This document shows, in pieces, positions 16,902-26,836 of a stretch of 64,000 nucleotides of DNA (positions are counted from its first letter, which is position 1; every line of letters begins with the position of its first letter). The notes under the pieces are model-generated. The model did not search any database, was not told the origin of the DNA, and worked only from the letters and a program-made list of their open reading frames with translations. The translations under genes were made by a program, and so were the position numbers. Source of the DNA: Geobacter sp. (GTDB lineage Bacteria; Desulfobacterota; Desulfuromonadia; Geobacterales; Geobacteraceae); contig POSG01000016.1 in assembly GCA_003314535.1 (NCBI GenBank), positions 1 to 64,000 of the forward strand. Direction: 5' to 3'.

Positions 16902-18161
16902 TCAAACACATCCCAGCAAAACTGGTGCCATATCATAGATGGCCAGAGAATACGATAGAGAAGCTTCCGATTCCATGCAGAAATCAACCAGGACATCAAT
17001 GAACACTTGGCCCAGAGGAAAGCTAAGCAGCAAGCCAAGATTCAAGCTCCTCAGATTCCGTTTGACCGTCTGCAGCACCGGAATCACTGCCTTCGGCATA
17101 ACGAACCGTGATAAAGCCTGGAAATATGCTCTTTTCTTGAACGGACTGAGACGAATGGAACTCAGGAAATGCCTCAGCGCCTTGAAACGGCATCCTCCCT
17201 GGGATTTCAACTCTTCAAGAGCCACCCATTCATGGGCATCGGCCAGATGCAGTTTCATTCTTTCGTGAGGCAGATTGGCATGCCCCAGGCAATCTCTGAA
17301 CTTGCGCTGGAGCGCGATCAGGTTTCCCCTGGCAATATACAGGATCAGGTGTGGCTTGGTAAGCTGGTCTGCCGCATCCACCCGATAGAGCATGCTTGGC
17401 GCTTCGATAAGTGCGCCATTGCCATACCGGGATACACGCCAGAAAAACTCGTAATCTTCACATGTCCATGCAAAAGTAATGTCCAACCCTCCGGCTTGGT
17501 GGATATGACGCCTTCGGATCAGGGCAGTAGGCGGGTGGACCAGATTTCCCAGAAACATTGAGGCGAAAATATCACCATGCCGGAAAGTGACTCCTCTCAA
17601 TTCGGAAGGGCAATCGGGCCAGAAATCCTTCACCAGCCCGGAAACGGGAAGGTGCTTCTCGATATTTATCCGCTGGTAGACCGTATACATCTTGCTCAGG
17701 TGTTTTTCCCGGACCATTTCTCCATCCGGGTCTACCGCAGTCATGTCCGTCCATGCCAATGCAAGATTTGGAACTTGCCGCATCAACGCCACCTGCGCCT
17801 GAAGCTTCCACGGCAGCCAGATATCGTCCGAATCCTGGAACGCTATGTATTCTCCTCGCGCTGCCGCCAAGCCCGTATTCCTGGCTGAGGCAAGGCCGGC
17901 ATTCTCCTGGTGGATATACCGGACCTGCGAACCATATTTCCCGACTACCTCACGGGTGTCATCATTGGAGCCGTCGTCCACCACAATGATTTCAATCGGG
18001 CGATAGGTCTGCGCAAGGACACTGTCAATTGTCTTGCTGATGAAGTAACCACGATTGTATGTCGGGATGATGACACTGACCAAATCCGGCTCCCCCGGCC
18101 CGGCACAGACATCCGGGATAATGGGGTTTTTCCCCAGCAGCTTGGTGCGATCTCTCTTCAT
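16902..18161 (-). CDS. Glycosyltransferase family 2 (tandem paralogue)
   Basis: A 419-residue GT2 enzyme with LVSVIIPTYNRGYFISKTID, IIVVDDGSNDDT and GEYIAFQDSDDIWLPWK as the donor-binding and DXD-type sites. It is the longer paralogue of the adjacent GT2, with an extra C-terminal region of about 60 residues containing the hydrophobic LNLGLLLSFPLGQVFIDVLV, which may anchor it to the membrane. ATG 18161 follows a GGGGGG run and is preferred to the frame start at 18197. It presumably adds the sugar next to that added by its paralogue. Confidence 0.9.
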   Translation of the reverse strand: MKRDRTKLLGKNPIIPDVCAGPGEPDLVSVIIPTYNRGYFISKTIDSVLAQTYRPIEIIVVDDGSNDDTREVVGKYGSQVRYIHQENAGLASARNTGLAAARGEYIAFQDSDDIWLPWKLQAQVALMRQVPNLALAWTDMTAVDPDGEMVREKHLSKMYTVYQRINIEKHLPVSGLVKDFWPDCPSELRGVTFRHGDIFASMFLGNLVHPPTALIRRRHIHQAGGLDITFAWTCEDYEFFWRVSRYGNGALIEAPSMLYRVDAADQLTKPHLILYIARGNLIALQRKFRDCLGHANLPHERMKLHLADAHEWVALEELKSQGGCRFKALRHFLSSIRLSPFKKRAYFQALSRFVMPKAVIPVLQTVKRNLRSLNLGLLLSFPLGQVFIDVLVDFCMESEASLSYSLAIYDMAPVLLGCV

Positions 18162-18271
18162 AACCCCCCCAAAAAGTACGTGTATTTCAAAGCACATTTT
18201 CGGCCATCAACATGCAGCTCAGGTCGATCAAAGGATATCATCTCTTAAGCAAATCCTGGCTTAAGGGAAAG

Positions 18272-19198
18272 CTAAGCATAAATTGCTCGGTCTGTGGTTA
18301 TCCGGGAAGGCGTCAAGGAAACATCCTGAATTCTTGCGAAGCGGAAATCGGCAAGCAGACGTCGGAACCTGTCCTCGACCCTGTGGAGATTCAAATAGTG
18401 GCGAAAGCGGCTCTTCATGCCGGCGCCTGCCACTCGAGGCTGGTCTGGATCAATCTCCCATGGATGAAGATAAAATACGAAAGGACGTCCCTCACTTTTA
18501 TTTATTCGCCCAAGGCCCCATTTTGTGAAGGCATAGGGGAAAAACCGAAAATAACCTCCACCCGCAATCGGAATGTTTTTCCCTGCAACAGACAACGTAG
18601 TGATGGGAACCTCAGTCAGACTTGGCCATGGGTCATAATGACGTTCGGAAAGCACATCGGAAGCGGAAGGCTTCCATTGCCCATCGCTCCCTTTGGACAC
18701 GATAAAGAGGTGACGGGGCCAGTCAGGAATCCCGTAGAGATCATGGCGGATGGGAAATACGCTGGAGTCATATACATAACCGGCTTCAAGCAACTCGTCA
18801 TAAGCCCATAGGCACGAACGGGAAATGGAGTAACTGGGTGCACGGTACCCCCGGACCTTTTCTGCTGCCAAGTCTTCCAGAAGCGCCTTGCTTTTGCGTA
18901 TGTCATGCCGGAACTCGTTTTGTGTCTGGTTGTAAACCCGCTGATGCGCGAACCCGTGGCTGGCAACTTCGTGCCCCCGCCTGGCTATCTCTTTTACGAG
19001 TCCCGGCTTTCTCTTGGCAACCCAGCCGAGGACAAAAAAAGTGGCTCTGACGCCAAACTCGTCAAGCAGATCAAGAATCCGGAACGTGTTATCCTCAACT
19101 CTCAACCTGTAACCGTCCCATTGTGAAGGTGAAATGCAGCCCTCAAATGCGGATACATGAAAATAATCTTCAACGTCGATGCTTAAAGCGTTTAACAT
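18272..19198 (-). CDS. XrtA system polysaccharide deacetylase (NodB domain plus DUF3473)
   Basis: The 308-residue protein starts ALSIDVEDYFHVSAFEG, the signature opening of the PEP-CTERM-locus deacetylases. Asp8 and the SHGFAHQRV histidines (81 and 85) form the metal site, RGYRAPSYSI is motif 3, and the GGGYFRFFPY...FYLHPWEID tail is the DUF3473 part. It is expected to N-deacetylate the exopolysaccharide. No signal peptide is seen, as is usual for this group. It follows the outer-membrane barrel gene by 23 bases. Confidence 0.93.
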   Translation of the reverse strand: MLNALSIDVEDYFHVSAFEGCISPSQWDGYRLRVEDNTFRILDLLDEFGVRATFFVLGWVAKRKPGLVKEIARRGHEVASHGFAHQRVYNQTQNEFRHDIRKSKALLEDLAAEKVRGYRAPSYSISRSCLWAYDELLEAGYVYDSSVFPIRHDLYGIPDWPRHLFIVSKGSDGQWKPSASDVLSERHYDPWPSLTEVPITTLSVAGKNIPIAGGGYFRFFPYAFTKWGLGRINKSEGRPFVFYLHPWEIDPDQPRVAGAGMKSRFRHYLNLHRVEDRFRRLLADFRFARIQDVSLTPSRITTDRAIYA

Positions 19199-19221
19199 GG
19201 GACCCCACTTTTAGCTTCCAA

Positions 19222-20466
19222 CTAAAAGGTCTTCCTCGCTTCCAGTATCACCCTGTTAAGCGAATAATTATCTGCATAAAGAAGAGGTGAATAATAATCA
19301 GCATATAAGTAGCTCAACGTCAGAGAAATCTCCTTTGGGAGTCTATAGGTGAGCGATGGATTCACATATATTCTCCTGGTATACGTATTTGAAGCCATGT
19401 GATCATACTTTTCAACCCCTGTTGTCAAGCTTGCCACCAATCTCACACCGAGGTCATACCTGGCAGTAACGCCGGCAGCATATCTGTTTTCTACGTCAGT
19501 GACGTCTCCGGAAAACTTCGCGTATGAAACCGTCAATCCGACATTTCCCCTGGCAAAATCCTTTGTCAGGTTCAGAGTATAGTCTGTCTCCCTGGTTACA
19601 GTACTCTCCGGATCTTCGGGGTACAAGACAACCGAGGCCAAAGAAATGGTATAAGTTCCCATTGCATGGGTAATCCCCACATTCCAGTAAGGATAATCGT
19701 AATCTCCATGATCTCTTGTTTTGAACCAGGTGTATCCTGCCTGCGCTAAAATGAATGAACGATCCTTGTATTCATACCTGAAGCCTACATAGGGAGCGTG
19801 CCTGTAATTGGGATTTATGGAATTTTCATCGGTGTACGTATAGCTTGCAGTATAAGAAAGCCGTGGAGTATACTCATACGTGGCTTCGGCAAATCCGATA
19901 TGCTGACGTCTGTCTATGCCTGTCGGATCCTTATACCATATATTTCTATAGCGGTAACCGGTCCTTACGGTAAGGTTGGATTTTGGCCTAAACTGAAAAT
20001 AAGGGGAGGCGACAAATCTATTGGTATCCGACTGATCGATAAACAGCCCTTCCCTGGTCCTGTCACGGGAAACATCCAGTGAAACGCGTTCGTATACATC
20101 ACTGATATCGAAATAAAGCAGATCCTTTATCACCCTTGTCAAACCATGAACATCCAGGTTGTGGGTGTCGTCGCCAGTGCGGCTGTTCCTTGCATAATAG
20201 CGGTAATCGTAAGCATACCGCAGGTCCCAATCCCATAATGATGCATTGTAGGTGAGCGCGATTCCGGGCATGAGACGAGTTATGAAATCTGATCTCTTGT
20301 TGTCTCTAGTCTCGAAGACGTTGTCAGTATATTCCTCACTCACGGCAATTGAGGGATGGAAAGAAAATTCAGCGGCAAAAGCATCTGGAAGCGATGCGAG
20401 AAGAAAAAGTGAAACAAGAATCGGGACCATACTGAAAGATGAAGTGCAAACCCTGGACTGTTTCAC
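19222..20466 (-). CDS. PEP-CTERM-locus outer-membrane beta-barrel protein
   Basis: A 414-residue protein with a cleavable signal peptide (cut near ...LASLPDAFAAEF). The mature part alternates aromatic-rich amphipathic strands (YDYRYYARNS, SYTYTDENS, FRYEYKDRSFILAQAGYTW) and ends in phenylalanine, as outer-membrane barrels do. XrtA loci normally encode such a barrel. It could be an export channel partner for the polysaccharide together with the export protein at 24583, but this is inference. GTG 20466 is supported by GGAGG six bases upstream. A CTTTTAG/CTAAAAG hairpin overlaps its 3' end without a T-run. Confidence 0.85.
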   Translation of the reverse strand: MKQSRVCTSSFSMVPILVSLFLLASLPDAFAAEFSFHPSIAVSEEYTDNVFETRDNKRSDFITRLMPGIALTYNASLWDWDLRYAYDYRYYARNSRTGDDTHNLDVHGLTRVIKDLLYFDISDVYERVSLDVSRDRTREGLFIDQSDTNRFVASPYFQFRPKSNLTVRTGYRYRNIWYKDPTGIDRRQHIGFAEATYEYTPRLSYTASYTYTDENSINPNYRHAPYVGFRYEYKDRSFILAQAGYTWFKTRDHGDYDYPYWNVGITHAMGTYTISLASVVLYPEDPESTVTRETDYTLNLTKDFARGNVGLTVSYAKFSGDVTDVENRYAAGVTARYDLGVRLVASLTTGVEKYDHMASNTYTRRIYVNPSLTYRLPKEISLTLSYLYADYYSPLLYADNYSLNRVILEARKTF

Positions 20467-20567
20467 GGAATACCTCCGGCATCTCGAAATTTGACCGGCT
20501 CCATTGCCTGCCGAACACTTTACTCAAACGATCTTTCTGAACGCGAAAATATACGTACTCTATTCGC

Positions 20568-21755
20568 TCAAACCTTTTTCAGCTTCTTATCCTTTAAAGC
20601 CGCAAGAAGGACCTGGTGCCCGACCAGAGATTGGGGCATGTCTTCTTCGTCAGACAGAGATGACTCTTCACTCCCGGACTTCTGCTCCACCAGAGCTTTC
20701 AACTCTGACACGACAGCATCGGTTTCCCTGGCATAGAAGCGGAATGCACTGCCGAGCGACATCAGATTTTCTCCCATTTCCTTCAGCGAAGTCTCCCTGA
20801 ACTCGATTGATTCCTTTTCCAGCTTGCTCAGCCGCTCGGATATATCCATGAGCAATTCCATAACACCTCCCGGTTTCCCGGCTGCCAATGTCTCCCCATG
20901 AAGCGGAAGGATTTCGCCATGTTCCGGCAGCCCGCTTTCCCAGAACTGGTTTTCGAAATCCAGATCGCCGATTACATCCCGCACCATGTCCTCGTCTATC
21001 TGGTGCGTTTCCTCGGCAAATGCCGAAAGCATCAGGAAGTCGCAGATTATGTTGACCAGTCTGGGGATCCCCCTGCTGTAACGGTAGATGATGTCCATCG
21101 AGTCCGGGCAGAAGGTTACGGCTGCACGATTCCCTGCAACTTGAAGGCGATGCAGTATATACTCTTCCACTTCGGGACGGCTGAGAGGCGCCAGGTGGCA
21201 GTTGATGCTGATCCTCTGGCGAAGCTGCAGCAGGCTGGGCAAAGACAGGGTTTTCCTGAGCTCCGGCTGGCCCACTATGATGATCTGCAGCAGCTTTGCA
21301 TCATCCGCTTCCAGGTTGGAAAGCATGCGTATGTCTTCCAGAAGCTCGGGGGTGAGGTTCTGGGCTTCGTCTATGATCAGGGTCGGCCTGTTTCCCAGTG
21401 AATATTGCTCGATGAGGAAGTCGTTGAGATCACGAAGCAGCGCAGTCCTGTCCTTGCCGTGGACATCGAGGCCGAAATCATCATTGACCATGGAAAGAAA
21501 CTGTTCGAAATTAACGCTGGTGTTGAATATCTTTGACAGCAGAACACCTGCGGGACGCTTCTTTATCAGATCCCTGATCAGGGTCGTTTTGCCGGAGCCG
21601 ACCTCGCCGGTCAGGAGGATGAAACCGGCTCTTTCATGAATGCCGTAATCCAGGTGGATGAGGGCCCGTCGATGGGAGCGGCTCATGAACAGGAATTCCG
21701 GGTTCGGCACCAGGTCGAACGGCTTTTTTTTCAGATTGAAAAATGATTCATACAT
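20568..21755 (-). CDS. XrtA-associated AAA ATPase (ExeA-like)
   Basis: The 395-residue protein starts MYESFFNLKKKPFDLVPNPE, the classic opening of ExeA/GspA-type ATPases of PEP-CTERM loci. Walker A is GEVGSGKTT (about 50-58) and Walker B is PTLIIDEAQN with Asp129-Glu130. The C-terminal part from about 300 is charged and coiled-coil-like. It lacks the peptidoglycan-binding end of ExeA. It probably energises assembly or export of the polysaccharide machinery at the inner membrane. It lies between the tyrosine kinase and barrel genes. Confidence 0.92.
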   Translation of the reverse strand: MYESFFNLKKKPFDLVPNPEFLFMSRSHRRALIHLDYGIHERAGFILLTGEVGSGKTTLIRDLIKKRPAGVLLSKIFNTSVNFEQFLSMVNDDFGLDVHGKDRTALLRDLNDFLIEQYSLGNRPTLIIDEAQNLTPELLEDIRMLSNLEADDAKLLQIIIVGQPELRKTLSLPSLLQLRQRISINCHLAPLSRPEVEEYILHRLQVAGNRAAVTFCPDSMDIIYRYSRGIPRLVNIICDFLMLSAFAEETHQIDEDMVRDVIGDLDFENQFWESGLPEHGEILPLHGETLAAGKPGGVMELLMDISERLSKLEKESIEFRETSLKEMGENLMSLGSAFRFYARETDAVVSELKALVEQKSGSEESSLSDEEDMPQSLVGHQVLLAALKDKKLKKV

Positions 21756-21869
21756 GTTTTGTGCTCGCTTTGCTCGCCTTTTTGGGGTGATACGATAATG
21801 CTCGTGCGCAAAAATGCGCTAATGTGTTCTTTCCGTTTTTAAACGTTTGCCCGCTTTACCCTCTTCTCC

Positions 21870-22874
21870 TTACTGCTCGATGCTCCGCTTATCCACTCTA
21901 GTCGCTTCTCCACCTCTCCGCTTCACCTTGCCGAATAAATCTTTCAGCCGCCCACCCTTTCCGGGCGACGGCTTTTTCCCGTCGGATTTCACGGCAGATT
22001 CACCTTGTTTCCGGGCATGGGAAGCGGAACCATACCCGTAACCGTAATAATAGTAATGATAACGGCCATTTAGGTTTGCCATTGATGCGTCATTATACAC
22101 CGCTCCGACAAGTTTGGAACTTTCGATCGCCTTCATTGCATCAGCAACGTTCTCGGGGGTTGTCTGACCTTCCCTGATCACCAGCAACACGCCATCCACG
22201 AGGCCTGACAGTGTTCGGGATTCAGCGAACGGCAGCACCGGCGGAGTATCGATAATTATGAATCGGTCGGGATAGCGGTTCTTGATTTCCGTCAGGAATT
22301 CCTTCATTTTCTGGGAAGAAAAGAATTCCACCGGATTCTTCACCGGTGTCCCCGCAGGCAGCAGCGTGAGCCTGCCTATGCCGGTCTTGATCAGCAGCTC
22401 GCTCAGTTCCACTTCCCCGGCCAGATATTCCGAAAGTCCTTTTGCCGGCTCCATGCCCAGATAGCCCTGGATAGAAGGCTTCCGCAAGTCGGCATCGATG
22501 AGCAGCACGGTATGGTCGAACTCCTGGGCCAATGTGATGGCAAGGTTCAGGGATGTCAGGCTTTTCCCCTCACTGCTTACTGAACTTGTAACCATGATGA
22601 CATTTTTGAAACCATCCAGCTGAGCAAACGAAGCGACAATCGATTTCAGCTTCCGATACTCTTCACTCACCGGAGAGTGGGGGTCATGCAGGGTTGCGAT
22701 AAAAGGATTGTCAATCTGCGGCAAAGGCATCTCCGTCGGATTTACCGGCGGCACATGATAAGTTTTCACCGGCTGCCCGGAATGCTTCCTCTCGACATCG
22801 TTGGCAGGCGCATTCCCGGCTTGTGCGTTTCTCAGATGTGCTGCCTTTTCAAGCGCCTGCTCTATTCTGCTCAT
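21870..22874 (-). CDS. XrtA-associated tyrosine autokinase (BY-kinase)
   Basis: From ATG 22874 (AGGAAA upstream) the product is 334 residues and starts MSRIEQALEKA, the typical opening. It has the kinase Walker A VTSSVSSEGKSLTS with Lys104, Walker A' VLLIDADLRKP and Walker B FIIIDTPPVL. A tyrosine cluster HYYYYGYGYG near residue 280 is the likely autophosphorylation site, followed by a 40-residue basic tail that is longer than usual. BY-kinases control chain length by phosphorylation-dependent contact with the Wzz-type partner encoded next to it. The upstream frame to 22928 is not needed. Confidence 0.93.
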   Translation of the reverse strand: MSRIEQALEKAAHLRNAQAGNAPANDVERKHSGQPVKTYHVPPVNPTEMPLPQIDNPFIATLHDPHSPVSEEYRKLKSIVASFAQLDGFKNVIMVTSSVSSEGKSLTSLNLAITLAQEFDHTVLLIDADLRKPSIQGYLGMEPAKGLSEYLAGEVELSELLIKTGIGRLTLLPAGTPVKNPVEFFSSQKMKEFLTEIKNRYPDRFIIIDTPPVLPFAESRTLSGLVDGVLLVIREGQTTPENVADAMKAIESSKLVGAVYNDASMANLNGRYHYYYYGYGYGSASHARKQGESAVKSDGKKPSPGKGGRLKDLFGKVKRRGGEATRVDKRSIEQ

Positions 22875-22979
22875 TTGTTTCCTTTCTATTGCATGCGAGT
22901 AGGTTATAGCGGGTGAAGAACAGACCATTTTAGCCTTGAATATGATCCTTGCTTTTGACTATCCGCTGCACGCCTTTCG

Positions 22980-24461
22980 CTATCCGCTGATCAATCCGAC
23001 AATTCTGTCCACAGGTGACAAGCCTATCACTTCCAGGCCCAGCAAAATGACTATCATTCCGAAATAGGATCCGGCAATCAGGTAAAGGCGCCGGTCTTTG
23101 AGCTTTTCTTCCTCGACCGCCTTGGGATCACTTATCTTGGGTATTACGGCAAGCACATGAATTCCCAATGTTTTCAAAGCGTCGACACTCTTCACGGTAC
23201 TGTCAAATCGATCAATTGCGAGTATCAAGCCAATGCCGCCTGCTATACCTGCAACAATCCCACCGAGAATAATCAGCATGCGATTGGGGCTGGCAGGGAA
23301 AAGAGGCATCGTAGCAGGTTCGACAATCCTATAAGTTGTTGATTTGTCTTGCACCTCCATCTGCTTCGATACTTCAGCCTGGCTGTATCGCGCGGTAAGC
23401 TGTTCATAAATGCGGCGAGTATCGGCTTTTTCCTGTTCCAGCCTTTCCAGTTCCGCCTTGGCAGCCGGACTTTGCATCATCAGTCCCCTGCTGCTGCCTA
23501 TTATGGCCCGCTGGCTGGCTTCCCCCATCCTTACAGCATTCAATTCCGCTTCCACCCTTGCCAACTCAGCCGGATCGGAAACCGCCGATGAGCCGGAACT
23601 GCTTGCCGCCTCCCGTTGCGCAGCTTCGATGTCAGACTTGACTTTCACCACTTCCGGGTAATTTTCGGTATATTCGACGCGCAACTCGGCAAGCCTTCTC
23701 TGTAACGCAGCCAGTCTGGCACGGGCAGGAGAATTGCTCCTGATTTGTGCTCGCGAGGCTTCGAGTTGCGCACGCCGCGTGCGCAATTCGTCAAGCCTTG
23801 ACTGCGCCCCGGCAATTTCAGGTCGGCTGGTTGCGGGATCGGCTGTCAGGGCGGCGCCCTTTTCCTTGTAAAGTTTGCTTATCTGCGAATCGATCTTGTC
23901 CAGCTTTTCTTTGTAAGAAGCGATCTGTTCCGACAAAAAACTCGTGGCGCCATAGGATTCTTCTCTTTTTGACGCGAGCTTCTCCTCAATGAACCGACGT
24001 ATCAACGCATTGACATAATCTCTGGCCATTCGCGGGCTTTTGTCTTTAAACGTAATGGTTATCAGGCCATCACTACTATTGAGTTGCACGATTGTGCGTC
24101 TTCGAAGTGAATCAACAGCCGTTTCAATCTTGGCATCACTCTGGTTTTTCAGGTTGAGGTCAAGGTCATTCATGACCTTGGTCAGGATGCTTTTACCGGT
24201 CATCAGCCTGATTGAAGCGTTAAGCTTCCTTTGTGCCTCTTCCTGGGATGCATATCCCTCGGCAGATCCGGCAAACCCCCTGAGCAAATCATTGAGCACA
24301 TTCTTCTCAATGTAGATTATGCTCTTTGCTTCGTATTTCCTGGGAAGCACATAACTGGCAACAACACCCAGCGTCATGATTGCAAGAGCAACAATCAGGA
24401 ACAGCCTCTTATTCTTGGCCAGCAGGGTTAGATACTTCCTGTAATCGAAATCATTCGGCAT
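22980..24461 (-). CDS. XrtA system polysaccharide chain-length determinant (Wzz-like)
   Basis: A 493-residue inner-membrane protein. The Wzz domain has a first helix at about 18-36 (LFLIVALAIMTLGVVASYVL), a long periplasmic coiled coil rich in Glu, Arg and Ala (about 150-385), and a closing helix after the proline-rich PATMPLFPASPNRM motif. A third hydrophobic segment near the C-terminus (YLIAGSYFGMIVILLGL) follows. It lacks its own kinase domain, which is encoded separately downstream. It sets polymer length with the BY-kinase and hands the chain to the export protein. Confidence 0.93.
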   Translation of the reverse strand: MPNDFDYRKYLTLLAKNKRLFLIVALAIMTLGVVASYVLPRKYEAKSIIYIEKNVLNDLLRGFAGSAEGYASQEEAQRKLNASIRLMTGKSILTKVMNDLDLNLKNQSDAKIETAVDSLRRRTIVQLNSSDGLITITFKDKSPRMARDYVNALIRRFIEEKLASKREESYGATSFLSEQIASYKEKLDKIDSQISKLYKEKGAALTADPATSRPEIAGAQSRLDELRTRRAQLEASRAQIRSNSPARARLAALQRRLAELRVEYTENYPEVVKVKSDIEAAQREAASSSGSSAVSDPAELARVEAELNAVRMGEASQRAIIGSSRGLMMQSPAAKAELERLEQEKADTRRIYEQLTARYSQAEVSKQMEVQDKSTTYRIVEPATMPLFPASPNRMLIILGGIVAGIAGGIGLILAIDRFDSTVKSVDALKTLGIHVLAVIPKISDPKAVEEEKLKDRRLYLIAGSYFGMIVILLGLEVIGLSPVDRIVGLISG

Positions 24462-24582
24462 TGATAATCACTCCGTGCATCAGCGTACAGCGTACAGTTA
24501 ACAGCGCAAAGTTTATAGATTAAATTGCTGGATTCTGGACCTTATCTGGTCTCTGGATTCTGTCTACGGTCCCCTCCTGCCT

Positions 24583-25452
24583 TTAAAACATTCCTTCCTT
24601 GACAATCACGTAATCTCCAGGCTTGAGTTTTATGTTCTGTCCCAGATCGGCATCGTTCATGAGATCTTTGGCCCTGACCTCTATGGTCGAGTCTTTTCCA
24701 CCCTCTTTCCGGTGTATTACGGTGCTGTTCTGCTTGGCAAACCTTGTGAAACCGCCTGCATCGAGAATGGCCTCCATCACGGTCATGCCTTCACGGAACT
24801 GAATGGAACGGGGAGTAGTGACCGCCCCCAATACGTATACGTTTTTGTCGGGCAGCTGGGGTATGAAAATGGAATCGTTGGATTCAATGACAATGTCCTC
24901 GCTCATGTCGCCATTAAGGAAAAGCCTGGTGAAATCTTCCTTGATCTTCTTGCCGTTCCGAAGAACATATGCTCTCTTGAAATCCGGCGCGCTGGCGGTA
25001 ACAGCGGGGCCTGCTCCAGCCGGCGCAACAGCCGGTCCCGCACCGGTTGCGGAATTGGGGGTATTGCCGATCGTGCAGAGAAGCTGCAGCAGGGTGGTTC
25101 TGCGGTTCAGGTCGTAAACCCCCGAGTTCACCCCGCCGCCGAAAATGTAAACCTTGCTGTTGGTTATCTCGCGGACTGTTACGGTTACAATGGGGTTCTT
25201 CACCAGTTCCCTGAGGCGCACCGACAGATCGTCCTGAAGCCCTTTGGGCGTAAAACCGCTGGCCTTGACGTCGCCTAGACCTGGAATGGTTATCTTGCCG
25301 TCAGGACGCACCCTGACGGACACGTTGAGGTCACGCACCCCCCAAACCGAGATATCCAGCCCGTCTCCTTCGCCGATTACGTAGTCGCCTGCAAATGCGG
25401 CCCCAGCCGTCAGAAGCGCCAGCATCATGATACTCAGGATAAATTTTTTCAT
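24583..25452 (-). CDS. XrtA-associated polysaccharide export protein (Wza-like)
   Basis: The product from ATG 25452 is 289 residues with the signal peptide MKKFILSIMMLALLTAGAAF. GEGDGLDISVWGVRDLNVSVRVRPDGKITIPGLGDVKASG is the polysaccharide export (PES) domain, followed by SLBB-type beta-grasp repeats (NKNVYVLGAVTTPRSIQFRE-like). No lipobox cysteine is seen, so it is a periplasmic or outer-membrane associated export protein and not a classic Wza lipoprotein. GGAG six bases upstream supports this start over the frame start at 25473. An Ala/Pro/Gly-rich insert (about 125-150) is unusual. Confidence 0.9.
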   Translation of the reverse strand: MKKFILSIMMLALLTAGAAFAGDYVIGEGDGLDISVWGVRDLNVSVRVRPDGKITIPGLGDVKASGFTPKGLQDDLSVRLRELVKNPIVTVTVREITNSKVYIFGGGVNSGVYDLNRRTTLLQLLCTIGNTPNSATGAGPAVAPAGAGPAVTASAPDFKRAYVLRNGKKIKEDFTRLFLNGDMSEDIVIESNDSIFIPQLPDKNVYVLGAVTTPRSIQFREGMTVMEAILDAGGFTRFAKQNSTVIHRKEGGKDSTIEVRAKDLMNDADLGQNIKLKPGDYVIVKEGMF

Positions 25453-25477
25453 AGAAGTCTCCATGGACATCATATTT

Positions 25478-26836
25478 TTATCTTCCCCTTCTCAGCAGGA
25501 CCACGCCGATGGTCTTCAAAATGACGCGAACATCCAGGCCAAAGGAAATATTCTTGGTGTAATAAAGATCATAGCGCAATTTTTCCAATGCATCCTCCAC
25601 GGAAGACCCGTAGGGATAGCAGACCTGGGCCCACCCCGTAACGCCGGGCTTTACGAAATGACGTTCGGAGTAATAGGGAATGATCTTCTTGAGCTCATCC
25701 ACGAACTCCGGGCGTTCCGGCCTCGGTCCCACAAGGCTCATCTCCCCGAGCAGGACATTGAACAACTGCGGTATCTCGTCGATTCTGCTCTTGCGCAGAA
25801 GCTTTCCAAGTTGCGTGATCCTGGGATCGTTCCTGCGCGCCCATACTGCGCCGGTGCCATTTTCGGCATCCTGCCGCATCGTCCTGAATTTGTATATGGT
25901 AAAAGGCTTTTCGCCTTCGCCCACGCGCTCCTGGCTGAAAAAAAGCGGGCCGGGCGAATCCAGTCGCATCAAAAGAGCCAAAACCGGAAAGAACGGAAGG
26001 AACATCGTAAGCCCAACCAGAGACAGCACCACGTCGACCATCCTTTTTGCAAGGCGGAACAGCAGGGTGCTCCGGAAACCGTGGGAAAAAATGAACCAGC
26101 TCGGAGTAATGTTTTCAAGCAGCAGTTTTCCCGTCACTTTTTCATAGAACGAAGGAGCATCCAGCACTTCTATGCCGCTCAGCTTGCAGTTTAGCATATC
26201 CTGCAGAGGAAAGACACCACGCCGTTCCGACAATGATACCACCACCTTGTTGGCCTTTTTCTTCTTCACCGTTTCATAGAGGTTCTCGAAATCCCCCACA
26301 ATGGACTGGTACGGCACATTGACCGACTCGTTGGTGCAGTTCACGTATCCGGTCAGGATGTAGTTGCTGTTCCGGGCCGAGATCAGGCTCCCAATGCGCT
26401 TGGCCAGCGGGCCGGCGCCAAGGATCAGGACCCTTTTCGCAAATACCGGAAGATTCGATTTTATCCTCACGAAAACATGCCACGCAAACTGGATTGCCCC
26501 GAAAATTACCAGGGCCGACACTAACACGATCCGGCCGAATTTTGCCGAAGGCAGGAGGTAGTAGAGAGAAGAAAGAAACATCAGAGAACAACAGAGCGCG
26601 ACGGCAATACGGATTGCGATCTCCTTGCCCCCCATTTCCCGGTCATCCCTGTAGACCTCTGCGACAAAAGATGAAAACAGCAGAACAGCAGCAAAAATAA
26701 CCCTGTTGAAGCTTCCTCCCGGGGCTTGCCCAACAAGGCCGAATACTTTTCCCGTCACTAGAAGCATTGCAAGGGACAATGCCGTAAGGCTGCAGACGAT
26801 GTCTCCTGCTATGAGAATAAGTATCATTCTGGTCAT
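25478..26836 (-). CDS. Priming sugar transferase (polyisoprenyl-phosphate hexose-1-phosphate transferase, PEP-CTERM type)
   Basis: The 452-residue protein has four N-terminal membrane helices, a CoA-binding-like Rossmann middle (RVLILGAGPLAKRIGSLI), a fifth hydrophobic re-entrant segment, and the catalytic bacterial sugar transferase domain: KRMVDVVLSLVGL, SPGPLFFSQERVG, FTIYKFRTMRQDAE, LRKSRIDEIPQLFNVLLGEM and SLVGPRPERPEF. It starts repeat-unit synthesis by putting hexose-1-phosphate on undecaprenyl phosphate. AGGAGG lies before the ATG, and the ATGA overlap with prsT couples translation. Confidence 0.94.
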   Translation of the reverse strand: MTRMILILIAGDIVCSLTALSLAMLLVTGKVFGLVGQAPGGSFNRVIFAAVLLFSSFVAEVYRDDREMGGKEIAIRIAVALCCSLMFLSSLYYLLPSAKFGRIVLVSALVIFGAIQFAWHVFVRIKSNLPVFAKRVLILGAGPLAKRIGSLISARNSNYILTGYVNCTNESVNVPYQSIVGDFENLYETVKKKKANKVVVSLSERRGVFPLQDMLNCKLSGIEVLDAPSFYEKVTGKLLLENITPSWFIFSHGFRSTLLFRLAKRMVDVVLSLVGLTMFLPFFPVLALLMRLDSPGPLFFSQERVGEGEKPFTIYKFRTMRQDAENGTGAVWARRNDPRITQLGKLLRKSRIDEIPQLFNVLLGEMSLVGPRPERPEFVDELKKIIPYYSERHFVKPGVTGWAQVCYPYGSSVEDALEKLRYDLYYTKNISFGLDVRVILKTIGVVLLRRGR